DNA of 64,000 nt from Kaustia mangrovi (GCF_015482775.1 NZ_CP058214.1:2408501-2472500); one strand, 5' to 3'. Shown: positions 9,338 through 18,189, counted from the stretch's first letter. The notes: a model not told the origin generated them from the letters alone. Program-made: numbers and translations.

Positions 9338-9772
9338 ATGTCCAGCGGTCCGGTTGTGTGGAAATCGACAATTGCGGCGGCGCTCGTCTGCGCCGGCCTG
9401 CTCTCCGGCACGGTCGACGCCGGAGCGACCCCCGCATCGCAATCGCCGGGGCCGATGATCCGGCACATCGTGCTCGTTGAGTTCAAGCCCGGCCTGCCGG
9501 AGGCGGAAATCCGCGCCACGCTCGACGGCCTCGCCGCCCTCCAGGACGTGGTCCCGGGGATCGCCGGCTTCCATTCCGGGCCCAATGTCAGCCCGGAGGG
9601 GCTGGGGCGCGGCTACAGCCATGTCTTCGTGGTCGATTTCGAGAGCCCGCAGGCGCGCGACGCCTATCTGGACAATCCGGACCACAGGGCTGCGGGCGCC
9701 CGGCTGGTCGCCAATGCGCAAGGCGGGATCGACGGGATACTGGTCTTCGACGTGGCGTTGCCGGACGACTGA
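9338..9772 (+). CDS. Exported Dabb-domain (stress-responsive A/B barrel) protein
   Basis: 144-residue protein with a probable N-terminal signal peptide (STIAAALVCAGLLSGTVDAGA) followed by one Dabb domain: IRHIVLVEFKPGLPEAEI, then a central FHSGPNVSPEGLGRGYSHVF and the terminal DYL-type sequence AYLDNPDHRAAGARLV. Dabb domains are dimeric alpha/beta barrels related to monooxygenase and stress proteins; an exported version is less common. The ATG at 9338 is favoured by TGGAGAG nine bases upstream. The gene is alone, with an AT-rich palindromic region upstream and a convergent transporter gene four bases downstream. Its biochemical role is unknown. Confidence 0.8.
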   Translation: MSSGPVVWKSTIAAALVCAGLLSGTVDAGATPASQSPGPMIRHIVLVEFKPGLPEAEIRATLDGLAALQDVVPGIAGFHSGPNVSPEGLGRGYSHVFVVDFESPQARDAYLDNPDHRAAGARLVANAQGGIDGILVFDVALPDD

Positions 9773-9776
9773 CGGG

Positions 9777-10388
9777 TCAGGCCTCGCCGACCGCCTCGCG
9801 CGCCGGGATCAGGCCGCGCAGCAGGCCGAATGGCGCGAGCAGGACGAGCGCCACGGCGAGCTTGACGCCGAGATCGCCGACCGCCCAGCCGACCCAGACC
9901 GGCGCCTCCACCGCAAGGCCGCCGACGGAGTAGACCGCCGTGCCGAGCCCGGTGCCGGCAAAGGCGAAGGCGAAGAACCAGGCCGTGTCGATGAGCGAGC
10001 CGAGCGCGGAGGATGCCAGCGGCGCGCGCCACCAGGCCTCGCGCCTCAACCGGTCGAAGATGAAGACGTCGAGGAGCTGGGCAATGAGGAAGGCGGAAGC
10101 CGACGCGGCGGCGATGCGCGGCGTGGCGAGGATGCCCGAGGCGACGATCGCCAGCGCGAAGCCCGCATAGACGACGTTTCGCGCCCGGCCCGGGCCGAAA
10201 CGGCGATTGGTGAGATCGGTGACGAAGAACGCCGCCGGATAGGTGAACGCGCCCCAGGTGAACCAGTGTTCCAGCCCGAACGGCGTGAACGGAAACTGCA
10301 CGAGCACATTCGAGGCGACGACGATGAGCGCCATCGCCGCGACGGGCAATGCGAGCGAAAGAACCGTCCCGGCCGATCTCTCCGGCAT
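9777..10388 (-). CDS. Queuosine-precursor transporter, YhhQ/VUT family
   Basis: Integral membrane protein of 203 residues with about six hydrophobic segments and the family hallmark FTWGAFTYPAAFFVTDLTNR near residue 45, followed by LLDVFIFDRLRR. YhhQ-family proteins import the queuine precursors preQ0 and preQ1 across the inner membrane for tRNA modification. It lies 19 bases downstream of rpmB on the same strand, with an AAGGGG ribosome-binding site, so it may be cotranscribed with the ribosomal protein gene. It ends four bases from the convergent Dabb gene. Confidence 0.88.
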   Translation of the reverse strand: MPERSAGTVLSLALPVAAMALIVVASNVLVQFPFTPFGLEHWFTWGAFTYPAAFFVTDLTNRRFGPGRARNVVYAGFALAIVASGILATPRIAAASASAFLIAQLLDVFIFDRLRREAWWRAPLASSALGSLIDTAWFFAFAFAGTGLGTAVYSVGGLAVEAPVWVGWAVGDLGVKLAVALVLLAPFGLLRGLIPAREAVGEA

Positions 10389-10407
10389 GGAATGCCCCTT
10401 CGGGGGA

Positions 10408-10707
10408 TCAGGACGCGGCGGCCTCGCCGGTCGCCGCCTTCTCGACCTGCCGCTTCAGGCGACGCGCCCGCAGGGAGAGCTCCTGCTCGGCGGCCTTGGC
10501 GAGGAACGCGTCCAGCCCGCCGCGATGCTCCACGTCCTTCAGCGCCTTCGCGCTCACGCGGAAGCGGTAGGAACGGCCGAGCGCGTCGCTCATCAGGTGC
10601 ACATTGCACAGATTGGGCAGGAACCGGCGGCGCGTCTTGTTGTTCGCGTGGCTGACATTGTTTCCTGTCAGCACCGCCTTTCCGGTCAATTCGCAACGAC
10701 GGGCCAT
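10408..10707 (-). CDS. rpmB: 50S ribosomal protein L28
   Basis: 99-residue ribosomal protein L28 of the large subunit. The N-terminus [20 protein letters not shown] and the following [17 protein letters not shown] are diagnostic. The length matches the alphaproteobacterial form, which carries a basic C-terminal extension (here [13 protein letters not shown]). The four-cysteine zinc motif of some L28 proteins is absent; this is the usual C-minus form. The gene is divergent from a DUF3108 gene, an arrangement I recognise from Hyphomicrobiales. Confidence 0.97.
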   Translation of the reverse strand: MARRCELTGKAVLTGNNVSHANNKTRRRFLPNLCNVHLMSDALGRSYRFRVSAKALKDVEHRGGLDAFLAKAAEQELSLRARRLKRQVEKAATGEAAAS

Positions 10708-11027
10708 GACAATGCTCCGGTCTCTTCGTATGATCTGTTTCGGTGTCGGTTAAAGCCTCTCGCGCCACGGCGCAGGGCTTCGCGGGCGCATAGACGCCCG
10801 CTCGAAGTTGCGTTGCTATAGGCCGCATGGCCGTTTCCGTCAAGTCGCGAGAGCGGACAGCGTGCCGGACGACCCCGTGGCGGGAACGGTTGCCTGTGCC
10901 GAAGTCCGGCCCCATTGCGTTGCTAGGCATGAATGACGAATGGGGACCGGATGGTGTCTGTACTATAGTGTAGCGGCGCGCGGGCCGGTCCGGCCGGCTC
11001 GTGGCGCTCCATGAGGAAGTCATCCCA
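10708..11027. other. rpmB/DUF3108 divergent intergenic region
   Basis: 320 bases without a gene. It must hold the rpmB promoter (left side) and the promoter of the DUF3108 gene (right side). Near the right end the AT-rich TACTATAGTG at 10961-10970 is a plausible -10 region or small palindrome. I see no RNA gene or repeat here. Confidence 0.4.
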
Positions 11028-11897
11028 ATGGCCGTTTCATCCCCCGGTTCCGTCTCCACCCTGCGCGGTTGCGCGCGCGGCCTCGCCGCCGCCGCCGTCC
11101 TGAGCGCCGGCCTTGGCGGCGAGGCGCTGGCCGCCCCGACGGAGCCGCTTTCGCTGAGCTTCGAGCTGTTCGCCAAGGGCGTGCGGGTCTATGCCATCGA
11201 TTTCGATGCGGATCTCGGGCCGTCCGGCTACAAGGCGGACGTCAAGGCGCGCACGGTCGGCATCGCGAGCTGGTTCATAGACGAGAGCTACACGCTGCGC
11301 GCCTCCGGCCGCTTCGCCGGAGAGCAAGCGCGCCCGGCGCATTATTACGACCGCAAGGACGAGGACGGGGAGTCCAAGACGGCGGAGGTGAGCTGGGCCA
11401 GCGGCAAGGTGTCCGCCAAGCGCTCCTACAAGCTCGACTCCGACCGCGCCGCCGCGGTGCAGAAGGTGCTGACGCCAACCATTCCCGACCCTCTCTCTGC
11501 CATCCTCACCCGCGCCATCGACATGGCCGACCAGCCCTGCAAGGGCGCCCAGCGCATCTATGACGGCAAGCAGATCTACGAGTTCGTCTTCTCCTTCGTG
11601 AAGCGCGACGACTTCGGCGAGCGGGATGCCGGCGTCTATCGCGGGCCGTCCTACCAGTGCAAGGTCGAGTACAAGCCGGTCGCCGGCCAGTCGGAACGCA
11701 AGCTGAAGAGGCTCGCCAAGAAACGCCAGATCTATCGCGTGTGGTTCGCGCCGGTCGCCTCCAAGGCGCTCGGGCGCGACATCCTGCTGCCGATCGCGGC
11801 GACCGGAGAGGTCAAGGGTCACGACGTGGTGATCTATACGCGCGCGGCGACCATCGCCGGCCGGCCGCTCAACCAGAAATCGCTCGCCAGCCGTTGA
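11028..11897 (+). CDS. DUF3108 domain-containing exported protein
   Basis: 289-residue protein with a signal peptide (GLAAAAVLSAGLGGEALAAP, cut expected after ALA) and a DUF3108 domain covering most of the rest (LSFELFAKGVRVYAIDFDAD; SYTLRASGRFAGEQARPAHY; CKGAQRIYDGKQIYEFVFSF). It is predicted to act in the periplasm or outer membrane; the family has no settled function. The ATG at 11028 has AGGAAG eight bases upstream and is preferred to an in-frame start nine codons earlier. Its position beside rpmB is conserved in related bacteria. Confidence 0.85.
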   Translation: MAVSSPGSVSTLRGCARGLAAAAVLSAGLGGEALAAPTEPLSLSFELFAKGVRVYAIDFDADLGPSGYKADVKARTVGIASWFIDESYTLRASGRFAGEQARPAHYYDRKDEDGESKTAEVSWASGKVSAKRSYKLDSDRAAAVQKVLTPTIPDPLSAILTRAIDMADQPCKGAQRIYDGKQIYEFVFSFVKRDDFGERDAGVYRGPSYQCKVEYKPVAGQSERKLKRLAKKRQIYRVWFAPVASKALGRDILLPIAATGEVKGHDVVIYTRAATIAGRPLNQKSLASR

Positions 11898-12464
11898 TCC
11901 GGAATGATCCGTTTTGGCACAATCGGGTTAACGTCGCCGCACGGCCCGCTGACCCATATCGATCTCCTGCGCATGAGCGCATCGCAGATGTAGCGTTTCA
12001 CGTCATGGAAGCTACCAATATTAGCCGGGAACGGATCGTGAAAGAGTGCCGATCAGTGATTCGGCCACGCTCTGTTCACGTTAGTGTCCCAGTGTTAACG
12101 AGGCCGGCATGATCTGTCCGTCCGGCGGTAAGGTTTCGCTAACCGGTCACCGCCATGCGTTAACCTTTTGCGGGACCGATCCGGCCGGATCGCCGTGGCC
12201 GGAAAAGGGGGCGAGGCTGTGGATAACCTGTTGAAAACCGCGGTTTTCCGCGAGATGATGCCTGCGAACAAACATGGAATCGCGACGGAGTCAGCGATTC
12301 GGTCAGCATTTGTTCTCACGATGTTCCAATGGTAAACAGGACGTCGGAAGACAGACATCGATGCCCTCTCCTGCCACCCGCGACGGACGCCCCACGCATC
12401 GGCTATAGGCTTTCGCAAGACGCCACCTCCCGCCGCTCACGGCATTGACGGCCCTCCCCCAAGC
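11898..12464. other. Long non-coding region before the helicase gene, with a perfect DnaA-box match
   Basis: 567 bases without a convincing gene and visibly richer in A and T than the neighbours. It contains TGTGGATAA at 12218-12226 (the complement of the DnaA box TTATCCACA), a perfect 16-bp palindrome GAAAACCGCGGTTTTC at 12233-12248, several GTTAAC/TTAACC motifs, and four GANTC methylation sites. It presumably carries the helicase promoter. A minor replication or cell-cycle control role is possible but unproved. Confidence 0.5.
12218..12248. promoter_or_regulatory. DnaA-box-like 9-mer next to a 16-bp palindrome
   Basis: A perfect match to the DnaA box (TTATCCACA on the minus strand, 12218-12226) is followed after six bases by the palindrome GAAAACCGCGGTTTTC. 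Both lie about 220 bases before the helicase start. A single box is not an origin; it could make the downstream operon responsive to DnaA. Confidence 0.4.
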
Positions 12465-15400
12465 ATGCGGATGATCGGATCCATGAACAACGTTACCGCC
12501 GTTCTCGGCCCCACCAATACCGGCAAGACCCATCTGGCCGTGGAACGCATGCTTGGCCACGAGACAGGCATGATCGGACTGCCGCTCAGGCTGCTCGCCC
12601 GCGAGGTCTACGACCGGATCGAGGGGCGCGTCGCCGCCGGCCAGGTGGCGCTGGTGACGGGCGAGGAGAAGATCGTGCCGCCGGAGCCGCGCTACTGGGT
12701 GTGCACGGTCGAGGCGATGCCGCCCGACATCGAGGTCGATTTCCTGGCCATCGACGAGATCCAGCTCGCCGCCGATCCCGACCGGGGGCACATCTTCACC
12801 GACCGCATGCTGCACCGGCGCGGCACGCACGAGACGATGCTGCTCGGCGCGGCGACCATGCGCCCGCTGATCCAGAAGCTCCTGCCCGGCACCAATTTCG
12901 TGACCAGGCCGCGATTCTCCAGGCTCACCTATTCCGGCCAGAAGAAGATCACGCGCCTGCCGCCGCGCACCGCCGTCGTCTGCTTCTCCGCGGAGACCGT
13001 CTATGCGATCGCGGAGCTGATCCGCCGCCAGCGCGGCGGCGCCGCCGTCGTGCTCGGCGCGCTCAGCCCGCGCACGCGCAACGCCCAGGTCGCGCTCTAT
13101 CAGAACGGCGATGTCGACTTCATGGTCGCCACCGACGCCATCGGCATGGGGCTCAACATGGATGTCGACCATGTGGCCTTCGCCCAGGCGCGCAAGTTCG
13201 ACGGCTTCGCCTTCCGCGACCTCACCCCCGCCGAGCTCGCCCAGATCGCGGGCCGCGCGGGCCGGCACATGAATGACGGCACCTTCGGGGTGACCGGCGA
13301 GGTCAAGCCGTTCGACAACGAGATCGTCGACCGGATCGAATCCCACGAGTTCGAGCCGCTGCGCATCCTGCAATGGCGCAACCGCACCCTCGATTTCGGC
13401 TCGCTCGACGGGCTCATCCGCAGCCTCGCCGCCGCGCCCGACACGCCGGGGCTCGTGCGGGCGCGCGCCAATGCGGATGTGGAGGCGCTGGAGTTCCTCG
13501 CGCGCGAGGACGAGATCCGCGACATGGCCGCCAGCCCGGCCGCGCTGCGCACCCTGTGGGATGTCTGCCAGCTTCCCGACTACCGCAACATCACCGGCGC
13601 CGAGCATGCCAATCTCGTCGGCCGGCTCTACCGCTTCCTGATGACCGACCGCGGCGTCATTCCCGACGAGTGGTTCGCCCGCCAGCTCGCCCAGAACGAG
13701 CGCACCGACGGCGATATCGACACGCTCGCCAACCGCATCGCGCATGTGCGCACCTGGACCTTCATCGCCAACCGGTCCGACTGGCTCGACGATCCGGCCG
13801 GCTGGCAGGACAAGACCCGCGCCATAGAGGACAAGCTGTCCGACGCCCTCCACGAACGCCTTGCCCAGCGCTTCGTCGACCGGCGTACGAGCGTGCTGAT
13901 GAAACGGATGAGAGAGAAGGAAGACCTGATGACTTCGGTGAAGTCCGAAGGGGACATTCATGTGGAGGGCGTGTTCGTGGGCCATCTCAAGGGCTTCCGC
14001 TTCATGCCGGAAACCTCCTCGGAGGCCGCCCAGCAGCGCGCGCTGAGGGCGGCGTCGATGAAGGCGGTCGCCGCGGAGATCTCCGAGCGCGCGCGCGGGC
14101 TCGCCGCCGAGCCGGACGGCGCATTCTCGCTCGCCCGCAACGGCGTCGTCGTCTGGCGCGAGGCGGAGGTCGCGCGGCTCGTGGCGGGCGATCACATCCT
14201 GCGCCCCCGCGTCCAGCTCATCGCGGACGAGCAGCTCACCGGCCCGGAGCGCGAGGCCGTCCAGACCCGTCTCGACGAATATCTGCACCGCCACGTCGCC
14301 AACACGCTCGGCCCCCTCGTGCAGCTCGACCGGGCGGAGGATCTCGAGGGGCTCGCCCGCGGCGTCGCCTTCCGGCTCGTGGAGCGCCTCGGCATCGTGC
14401 CGCGCGAGGCCGTGCGCAACGACGTCCAGAGCCTCGACCAGACCGCGCGGGCCGCACTCAGGCGCCACGGCGTGCGTTTCGGTGCCTTCCACATCTTCGT
14501 GCCGGCCCTGCTCAAGCCGGCGGCCACCGCGCTCAAGGAGGTGCTGTGGGGCCTGAAGGAGGAGGAGGCCGGACGGCTGAAGCTCGACGACCTTCCCGCG
14601 CCGCCGGGCCAGGGGTTGACCTCCGCGCCCTTCGACCAGGCGGTGCCGGAGGACTTCTACCGCGTGATCGGTTTCATGCCCTGCGGCCAGCGCATCGTGC
14701 GCATCGACATGCTGGAGCGTCTTGCCGACCTCATCCGCCCGCGCGTCTTCTGGCGGCCCGAGCGCGACGGCGAGGAACGCCCGGAGGGCTCCGTCGACGG
14801 CGGCGGCTTCACGGTCATTCCCGACATGATGTCGCTGGTCGGCTGTTCGGGCGAGGAGTTCGCCGGCATCCTGCAGGCCCTGGGCTTCCGCCGCGAACGC
14901 CGGACCGTGCCGGCGGTGCCCGCCAAGGCCGCGCCGAGCGAAACCGCATCGGCCGACGCCACATCCACACAGGCCGCACCGGCCGAAAGCCCGGCCGGCG
15001 ATGCACCCGCGGCGGACGCATCGACAGCGGACGCTCCGGCAGCGGACGCACCGGCGGCGAAAGCCCCCGCCGGAGACGCGCCATCGGCCGAGCCGGAGGC
15101 CAAGCCGGCCACGGACGCTTCGGAAACGGACGCGCCGGCAGAGGGTGTAGCAGAGGCTGCCGCAGAGACCCCGGCGCCGGAGACCGGCGAGGCGGCACCC
15201 GCGTCGGAGGCCGCGCCGGCTCCGTCGACGCCTGAAGTCCCCGCGCCCCAGATCACCGCACCGGAGACCGCCGGCGCATCGCAGGATGGCGGGGAGACCG
15301 CGGCAGACGCGCCGGAGGAGACCATCGAGGTCTGGTGGCCAAAGGATGCCGGGCCCTTCCGCAAGCGCGGTCAGGGCCAGCGCGGCCGTGGCGAGCGCCG

Positions 15401-15680
15401 TGCGGGACAGGGCCAGAAGGCCCGGAACAAGGGCCAGGGCAGGCCGCCCCGCAAGGCGCAGGGCAAGGGCGCCGGCAAGGGACCCGACAAGGGGCCCGCC
15501 AAGGGCGCCGACAAGCATGGCGATCCCAGGCGCCGCAGCCGGGACGACCGCCAGCGCCCGCCGCGCCAGAAGCCCGGACGCAAGCCGGAGAAGAAGGCCG
15601 ATCCGGATTCGCCCTTCGCCGTCCTCGGCGCGCTGAAGGCCGAGCTCGACGCCCGCAAGAAGGAAGAGAGCGATGCATGA
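12465..15680 (+). CDS. Suv3-like DExH RNA helicase with Ala/Pro-rich and basic C-terminal tail
   Basis: ATP-dependent RNA helicase of the mitochondrial-Suv3-like group found in alphaproteobacteria. The Walker A motif is at the extreme N-terminus (AVLGPTNTGKTHLAVERML), DEIQ motif II is in FLAIDEIQLAADPDRG, and the helicase C motifs include MVATDAIGMGLNMDVDHVAF and QIAGRAGRHMNDGTFG. The catalytic part ends near residue 800; then comes a low-complexity segment of repeated APAADAP units and a Gly/Lys/Arg-rich tail (GQRGRGERRAGQGQKARNKG) likely to bind RNA. The gene may start at 12465, 12471 or 12483; no clear ribosome-binding site decides. It overlaps the S4-domain gene by four bases (ATGA). Confidence 0.92.
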   Translation: MRMIGSMNNVTAVLGPTNTGKTHLAVERMLGHETGMIGLPLRLLAREVYDRIEGRVAAGQVALVTGEEKIVPPEPRYWVCTVEAMPPDIEVDFLAIDEIQLAADPDRGHIFTDRMLHRRGTHETMLLGAATMRPLIQKLLPGTNFVTRPRFSRLTYSGQKKITRLPPRTAVVCFSAETVYAIAELIRRQRGGAAVVLGALSPRTRNAQVALYQNGDVDFMVATDAIGMGLNMDVDHVAFAQARKFDGFAFRDLTPAELAQIAGRAGRHMNDGTFGVTGEVKPFDNEIVDRIESHEFEPLRILQWRNRTLDFGSLDGLIRSLAAAPDTPGLVRARANADVEALEFLAREDEIRDMAASPAALRTLWDVCQLPDYRNITGAEHANLVGRLYRFLMTDRGVIPDEWFARQLAQNERTDGDIDTLANRIAHVRTWTFIANRSDWLDDPAGWQDKTRAIEDKLSDALHERLAQRFVDRRTSVLMKRMREKEDLMTSVKSEGDIHVEGVFVGHLKGFRFMPETSSEAAQQRALRAASMKAVAAEISERARGLAAEPDGAFSLARNGVVVWREAEVARLVAGDHILRPRVQLIADEQLTGPEREAVQTRLDEYLHRHVANTLGPLVQLDRAEDLEGLARGVAFRLVERLGIVPREAVRNDVQSLDQTARAALRRHGVRFGAFHIFVPALLKPAATALKEVLWGLKEEEAGRLKLDDLPAPPGQGLTSAPFDQAVPEDFYRVIGFMPCGQRIVRIDMLERLADLIRPRVFWRPERDGEERPEGSVDGGGFTVIPDMMSLVGCSGEEFAGILQALGFRRERRTVPAVPAKAAPSETASADATSTQAAPAESPAGDAPAADASTADAPAADAPAAKAPAGDAPSAEPEAKPATDASETDAPAEGVAEAAAETPAPETGEAAPASEAAPAPSTPEVPAPQITAPETAGASQDGGETAADAPEETIEVWWPKDAGPFRKRGQGQRGRGERRAGQGQKARNKGQGRPPRKAQGKGAGKGPDKGPAKGADKHGDPRRRSRDDRQRPPRQKPGRKPEKKADPDSPFAVLGALKAELDARKKEESDA

Positions 15681-16066
15681 CGCTTGACCGCCAGCGCATC
15701 GACAAGTGGCTGTTCTATGCGCGTTTCCTGAAGACGCGGAGCGCGGCGGCCAGGCTGGTGGACTCCGGCAAGCTGAAGGTCAACCGGCAGCGCGTCTCCA
15801 AGCCGAGCCATACGGTGTCGCCGGGCGACGTGCTGACCTTCGCGCTTCACCGGCAGGTGCGGGTGGTCCGGGTCGTGGCTCCCGGCACCAGGCGCGGACC
15901 GGCGCCTGAGGCCCGCACGCTTTACGAGGACCTCTCCCCCGAGCCGGAGACCGCGGGCAGCGCCGCCCCGGCGCCTGCCGCGGCGCGGCCCGCCGGCGCC
16001 GGGCGCCCGACGAAGCGGGACCGGCGTCAGCTTGACACCTTGCGCAATGACGGGGGCGACACCTAG
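15677..16066 (+). CDS. S4-domain RNA-binding protein (Hsp15-like)
   Basis: 129-residue protein with an N-terminal S4 RNA-binding domain (QRIDKWLFYARFLKTRSAAA; VNRQRVSKPSHTVSPGDVL) and an Ala/Pro-rich then basic tail ending RRQLDTLRNDGGDT. The family includes Hsp15, which rescues stalled 50S subunits; the alphaproteobacterial version is encoded next to the Suv3-like helicase. Here the ATG overlaps the helicase stop as ATGA, implying coupled translation and a shared role in RNA or ribosome handling. Confidence 0.9.
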   Translation: MTLDRQRIDKWLFYARFLKTRSAAARLVDSGKLKVNRQRVSKPSHTVSPGDVLTFALHRQVRVVRVVAPGTRRGPAPEARTLYEDLSPEPETAGSAAPAPAAARPAGAGRPTKRDRRQLDTLRNDGGDT

Positions 16067-16201
16067 ATCAGGATGGAACCGGCTGTCCGCCAGCCTGGCG
16101 CGGAAAGGATGGTGCAATCCCCCGCGCCTGTGATATAGCGGCGCCCATTGCGGGCGGCATGCGGGCCGTCCGTCCGTGTTCGAGACTGTCCGGAGCTGAA
16201 G

Positions 16202-16540
16202 ATGACCTACGTCGTCACCGACAATTGCATCAAGTGCAAGTACATGGATTGCGTGGAAGTTTGCCCCGTGGACTGCTTCTACGAGGGCGAGAACATGCTG
16301 GTGATCCATCCGGACGAATGTATCGATTGCGGCGTGTGCGAACCGGAATGCCCGGCCGAGGCGATCAAGCCCGATACCGAGCCCGATCTGGAAAGCTGGC
16401 TCGGCCTGAACGCGGAATATGCCGACAAGTGGCCGAACATCACCGCCAAGAAGGACCCTCCGGCCGATGCCGACGAGCATCTCAACGAGCAGGGCAAGAT
16501 GGAGAAGTATTTCTCGCCGGAGCCGGGCGAGGGCGATTGA
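16202..16540 (+). CDS. fdxA: Seven-iron ferredoxin FdxA
   Basis: 112-residue 7Fe ferredoxin, an electron carrier with one 3Fe-4S and one 4Fe-4S cluster. Cysteine motifs are [18 protein letters not shown] at the N-terminus and [16 protein letters not shown] near residue 40; the long acidic C-terminal extension is usual for the family. The ATG at 16202 follows a CGGAGCTGAAG ribosome-binding sequence. The gene sits between the S4-domain gene and carD, an order kept in related genomes. Confidence 0.96.
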   Translation: MTYVVTDNCIKCKYMDCVEVCPVDCFYEGENMLVIHPDECIDCGVCEPECPAEAIKPDTEPDLESWLGLNAEYADKWPNITAKKDPPADADEHLNEQGKMEKYFSPEPGEGD

Positions 16541-17036
16541 CGCCCACCTGCATGCGCCGGCGATATTGCGGCGCAATGACGCGGTATCCGGACCTGAAAA
16601 TAGTGGCAAGAGTCCAGCGAATCGGCGGCAGAATACCGTGCCGCATCTCCATGACGGGCGAATGACCGTCAACCATATATGGCACCTTGCCGGGGGCAGC
16701 CCTTCAAATTGCAGGGGCTCTGTGCTATATATGCACTGGTAATAACGTGACCAACCCAGGAAGCCGTGCTCGAGCTGGTAGCATGGCGCGTGCTTTTTTC
16801 GCCGATATTCTTTTCACCGCCAGGTGGCGGGCGAGACGGGCCGGAGGCCCCTGTCTCGAGCGGGGAGAATGGTCTTCGGCGATACTCCCGGACACCGCCA
16901 TCAGCGGCGTCTCGAAGCGACGTGGCGACGACACGGAAAAGGGGGCCTTCCCGGGCCACCGGGTCGCCTTTCTGCGCTTCCGGGAGAAGCCTGGGCCGAT
17001 CGCGCTCTTGGAACAGGCGGCGAGGTGTGGAGAGTA
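16541..17036. other. fdxA-carD intergenic region and long carD leader
   Basis: 496 bases with no convincing gene. A plausible promoter is TTCAAA (16703-16708), a 17-base spacer, then TATATA (16726-16731), with the imperfect palindrome GTGCTATATATGCAC across the -10 region. This would give carD a leader of roughly 300 bases, which contains a stem-loop at 16832-16858 with CGAGAC/GTCTCG arms. A long structured leader suggests post-transcriptional control. Confidence 0.45.
16703..16731 (+). promoter_or_regulatory. Predicted carD promoter
   Basis: TTCAAA and TATATA hexamers separated by 17 bases, in a locally AT-rich stretch about 305 bases before the carD start. The -10 hexamer matches well and the -35 only partly. 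No start-site data are available, so this is a prediction. Confidence 0.35.
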
Positions 17037-17612
17037 ATGGCAGCCCAGAACCAGAAGAAGACGGATCGGAAGCTCAAGTTCAAGGCGAGTGAGTATATCG
17101 TTTATCCCGCCCACGGCGTCGGCAAGATCGTCGATATCGAGGAGCAGGAGATCGCCGGTGCGAAGCTTGAGCTCTATGTGATCGATTTCGACAAGGAAAA
17201 GATGCGTCTGCGCGTGCCCACGGGCAAGTGCGAGACGGTGGGTATGCGCAAGCTCGCCGACAAGGACACGGTGGATCAGGCCCTGAAGACCCTCAAGGGG
17301 CGCGCGCGTGTGCGCCGCACCATGTGGAGCCGCCGTGCCCAGGAATACGAGGCGAAGATCAATTCCGGCGACCTGATTTCGGTGGCCGAGGTCGTGCGCG
17401 ATCTCTATCGCTCCGACCGCCAGCCGGAGCAGTCCTACAGCGAGCGCCAGCTCTACGAAGCCGCGCTCGACCGCATGGCGCGCGAGATCGCGGCCGTGCG
17501 CAAGGCCGACGAGCCGGACGCCATCTCCGAGATCGAGGAGGTGCTGGAAAAGAGCGCCCAGCGCCAGAGCAAGGACGCCGAGGCCGAGCCGGAGGCGGAG
17601 AAGGCGGCCTGA
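17037..17612 (+). CDS. carD: CarD-family transcription regulator
   Basis: 191-residue CarD/CdnL-type protein, which binds RNA polymerase beta subunit and stabilises open promoter complexes, including at rRNA promoters. The N-terminal RNA-polymerase-interaction (Tudor-like) domain shows SEYIVYPAHGVGKIVDIEEQ and LELYVIDFDKEKMRLRVP; the helical DNA-binding part includes RRTMWSRRAQEYEAKINSGD and SERQLYEAALDRMAREIAAV. The C-terminus is acidic. The start ATG follows GGAGA. The gene is followed by a strong hairpin and is preceded by an unusually long leader. Confidence 0.93.
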   Translation: MAAQNQKKTDRKLKFKASEYIVYPAHGVGKIVDIEEQEIAGAKLELYVIDFDKEKMRLRVPTGKCETVGMRKLADKDTVDQALKTLKGRARVRRTMWSRRAQEYEAKINSGDLISVAEVVRDLYRSDRQPEQSYSERQLYEAALDRMAREIAAVRKADEPDAISEIEEVLEKSAQRQSKDAEAEPEAEKAA

Positions 17613-17643
17613 CGGCAGCCCCGCTCTTGCGATCCCGACACCG

Positions 17644-17680
17644 GAGCCCGGCCGCATGCCATGCGGCCGGGCTCTGTCTT
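17644..17680. terminator. Bidirectional terminator between carD and the Lrp-type gene
   Basis: Perfect 15-bp inverted repeat (GAGCCCGGCCGCATG at 17644-17658 and its complement at 17660-17674) with almost no loop, followed by a short T-containing tail. It lies between two convergent genes, so it can serve both. Confidence 0.75.
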
Positions 17681-17718
17681 GTTCGCGCCCCGTTCCTCCG
17701 CGCGCCGGGCCGGCCCCG

Positions 17719-18189
17719 TCACGCGCCGGGCGCCGCATCGACGGGAATGGCCGTCTCCTCCTTGGCGGTTTCCATTACGAACATGGTGCGGAAACGGGCG
17801 ACATTCGCATCGTCGCGGAACAGGCGCTCGCACACGCCCTGGAACTCCGTCATGTCGACGAGGCGCAGCATCAAGACGACATCGACATCGCCGGTCACCG
17901 CATAGGCGTGAGCGACCGACGGCTCGAGGCAGGCACCGCGCAGGAAGGCGCGCATGCGCTGCTCGCCATGGCGGTCGAGCTCGACCTCCACAATGGCCGT
18001 GAGGCCCCGGCCGAGCGCCGCCGGGTCGGCAAGGGCCACGGTCCTGCGCACCACGCCCGCCGCCTTCAGCCGCTGGATGCGCCTGAGGCAGCTCGACGGC
18101 GACAGGCCGACCTCCTCGGCGAGCGCCGCATTCGTCCGCGAGGCATCCGCCTGCAAGGCGGCCACCAGTTTCCGGTCGAGACGATCCAT
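17719..18189 (-). CDS. Lrp/AsnC-family transcriptional regulator
   Basis: 156-residue regulator. The N-terminal helix-turn-helix is clear (MDRLDRKLVAALQADASRT; EEVGLSPSSCLRRIQRLKAA), followed by a RAM ligand-binding domain (AIVEVELDRHGEQRMRAFL; HAYAVTGDVDVVLMLRLVDM). The ATG at 18189 is supported by a strong AAAGGAGGAG site nine bases upstream. A 17-bp palindrome 25 bases upstream of the start is a likely autoregulatory operator. The divergent GATE-domain membrane protein is a probable second target. The amino-acid ligand is not deducible. Confidence 0.9.
   Translation of the reverse strand: MDRLDRKLVAALQADASRTNAALAEEVGLSPSSCLRRIQRLKAAGVVRRTVALADPAALGRGLTAIVEVELDRHGEQRMRAFLRGACLEPSVAHAYAVTGDVDVVLMLRLVDMTEFQGVCERLFRDDANVARFRTMFVMETAKEETAIPVDAAPGA

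Noticed and set aside
12218-12226. A chromosomal replication origin.
   Set aside because: Only one perfect DnaA box is visible, there is no cluster, and the usual origin neighbours are absent.
12303-15518. 1071-codon open frame on the strand opposite the helicase (by chance the same length).
   Set aside because: It is antisense to a gene with clear helicase motifs, is repetitive in Leu/Gly/Arg, shows no domain, and arises because very GC-rich coding DNA rarely has stops in the complementary frame.
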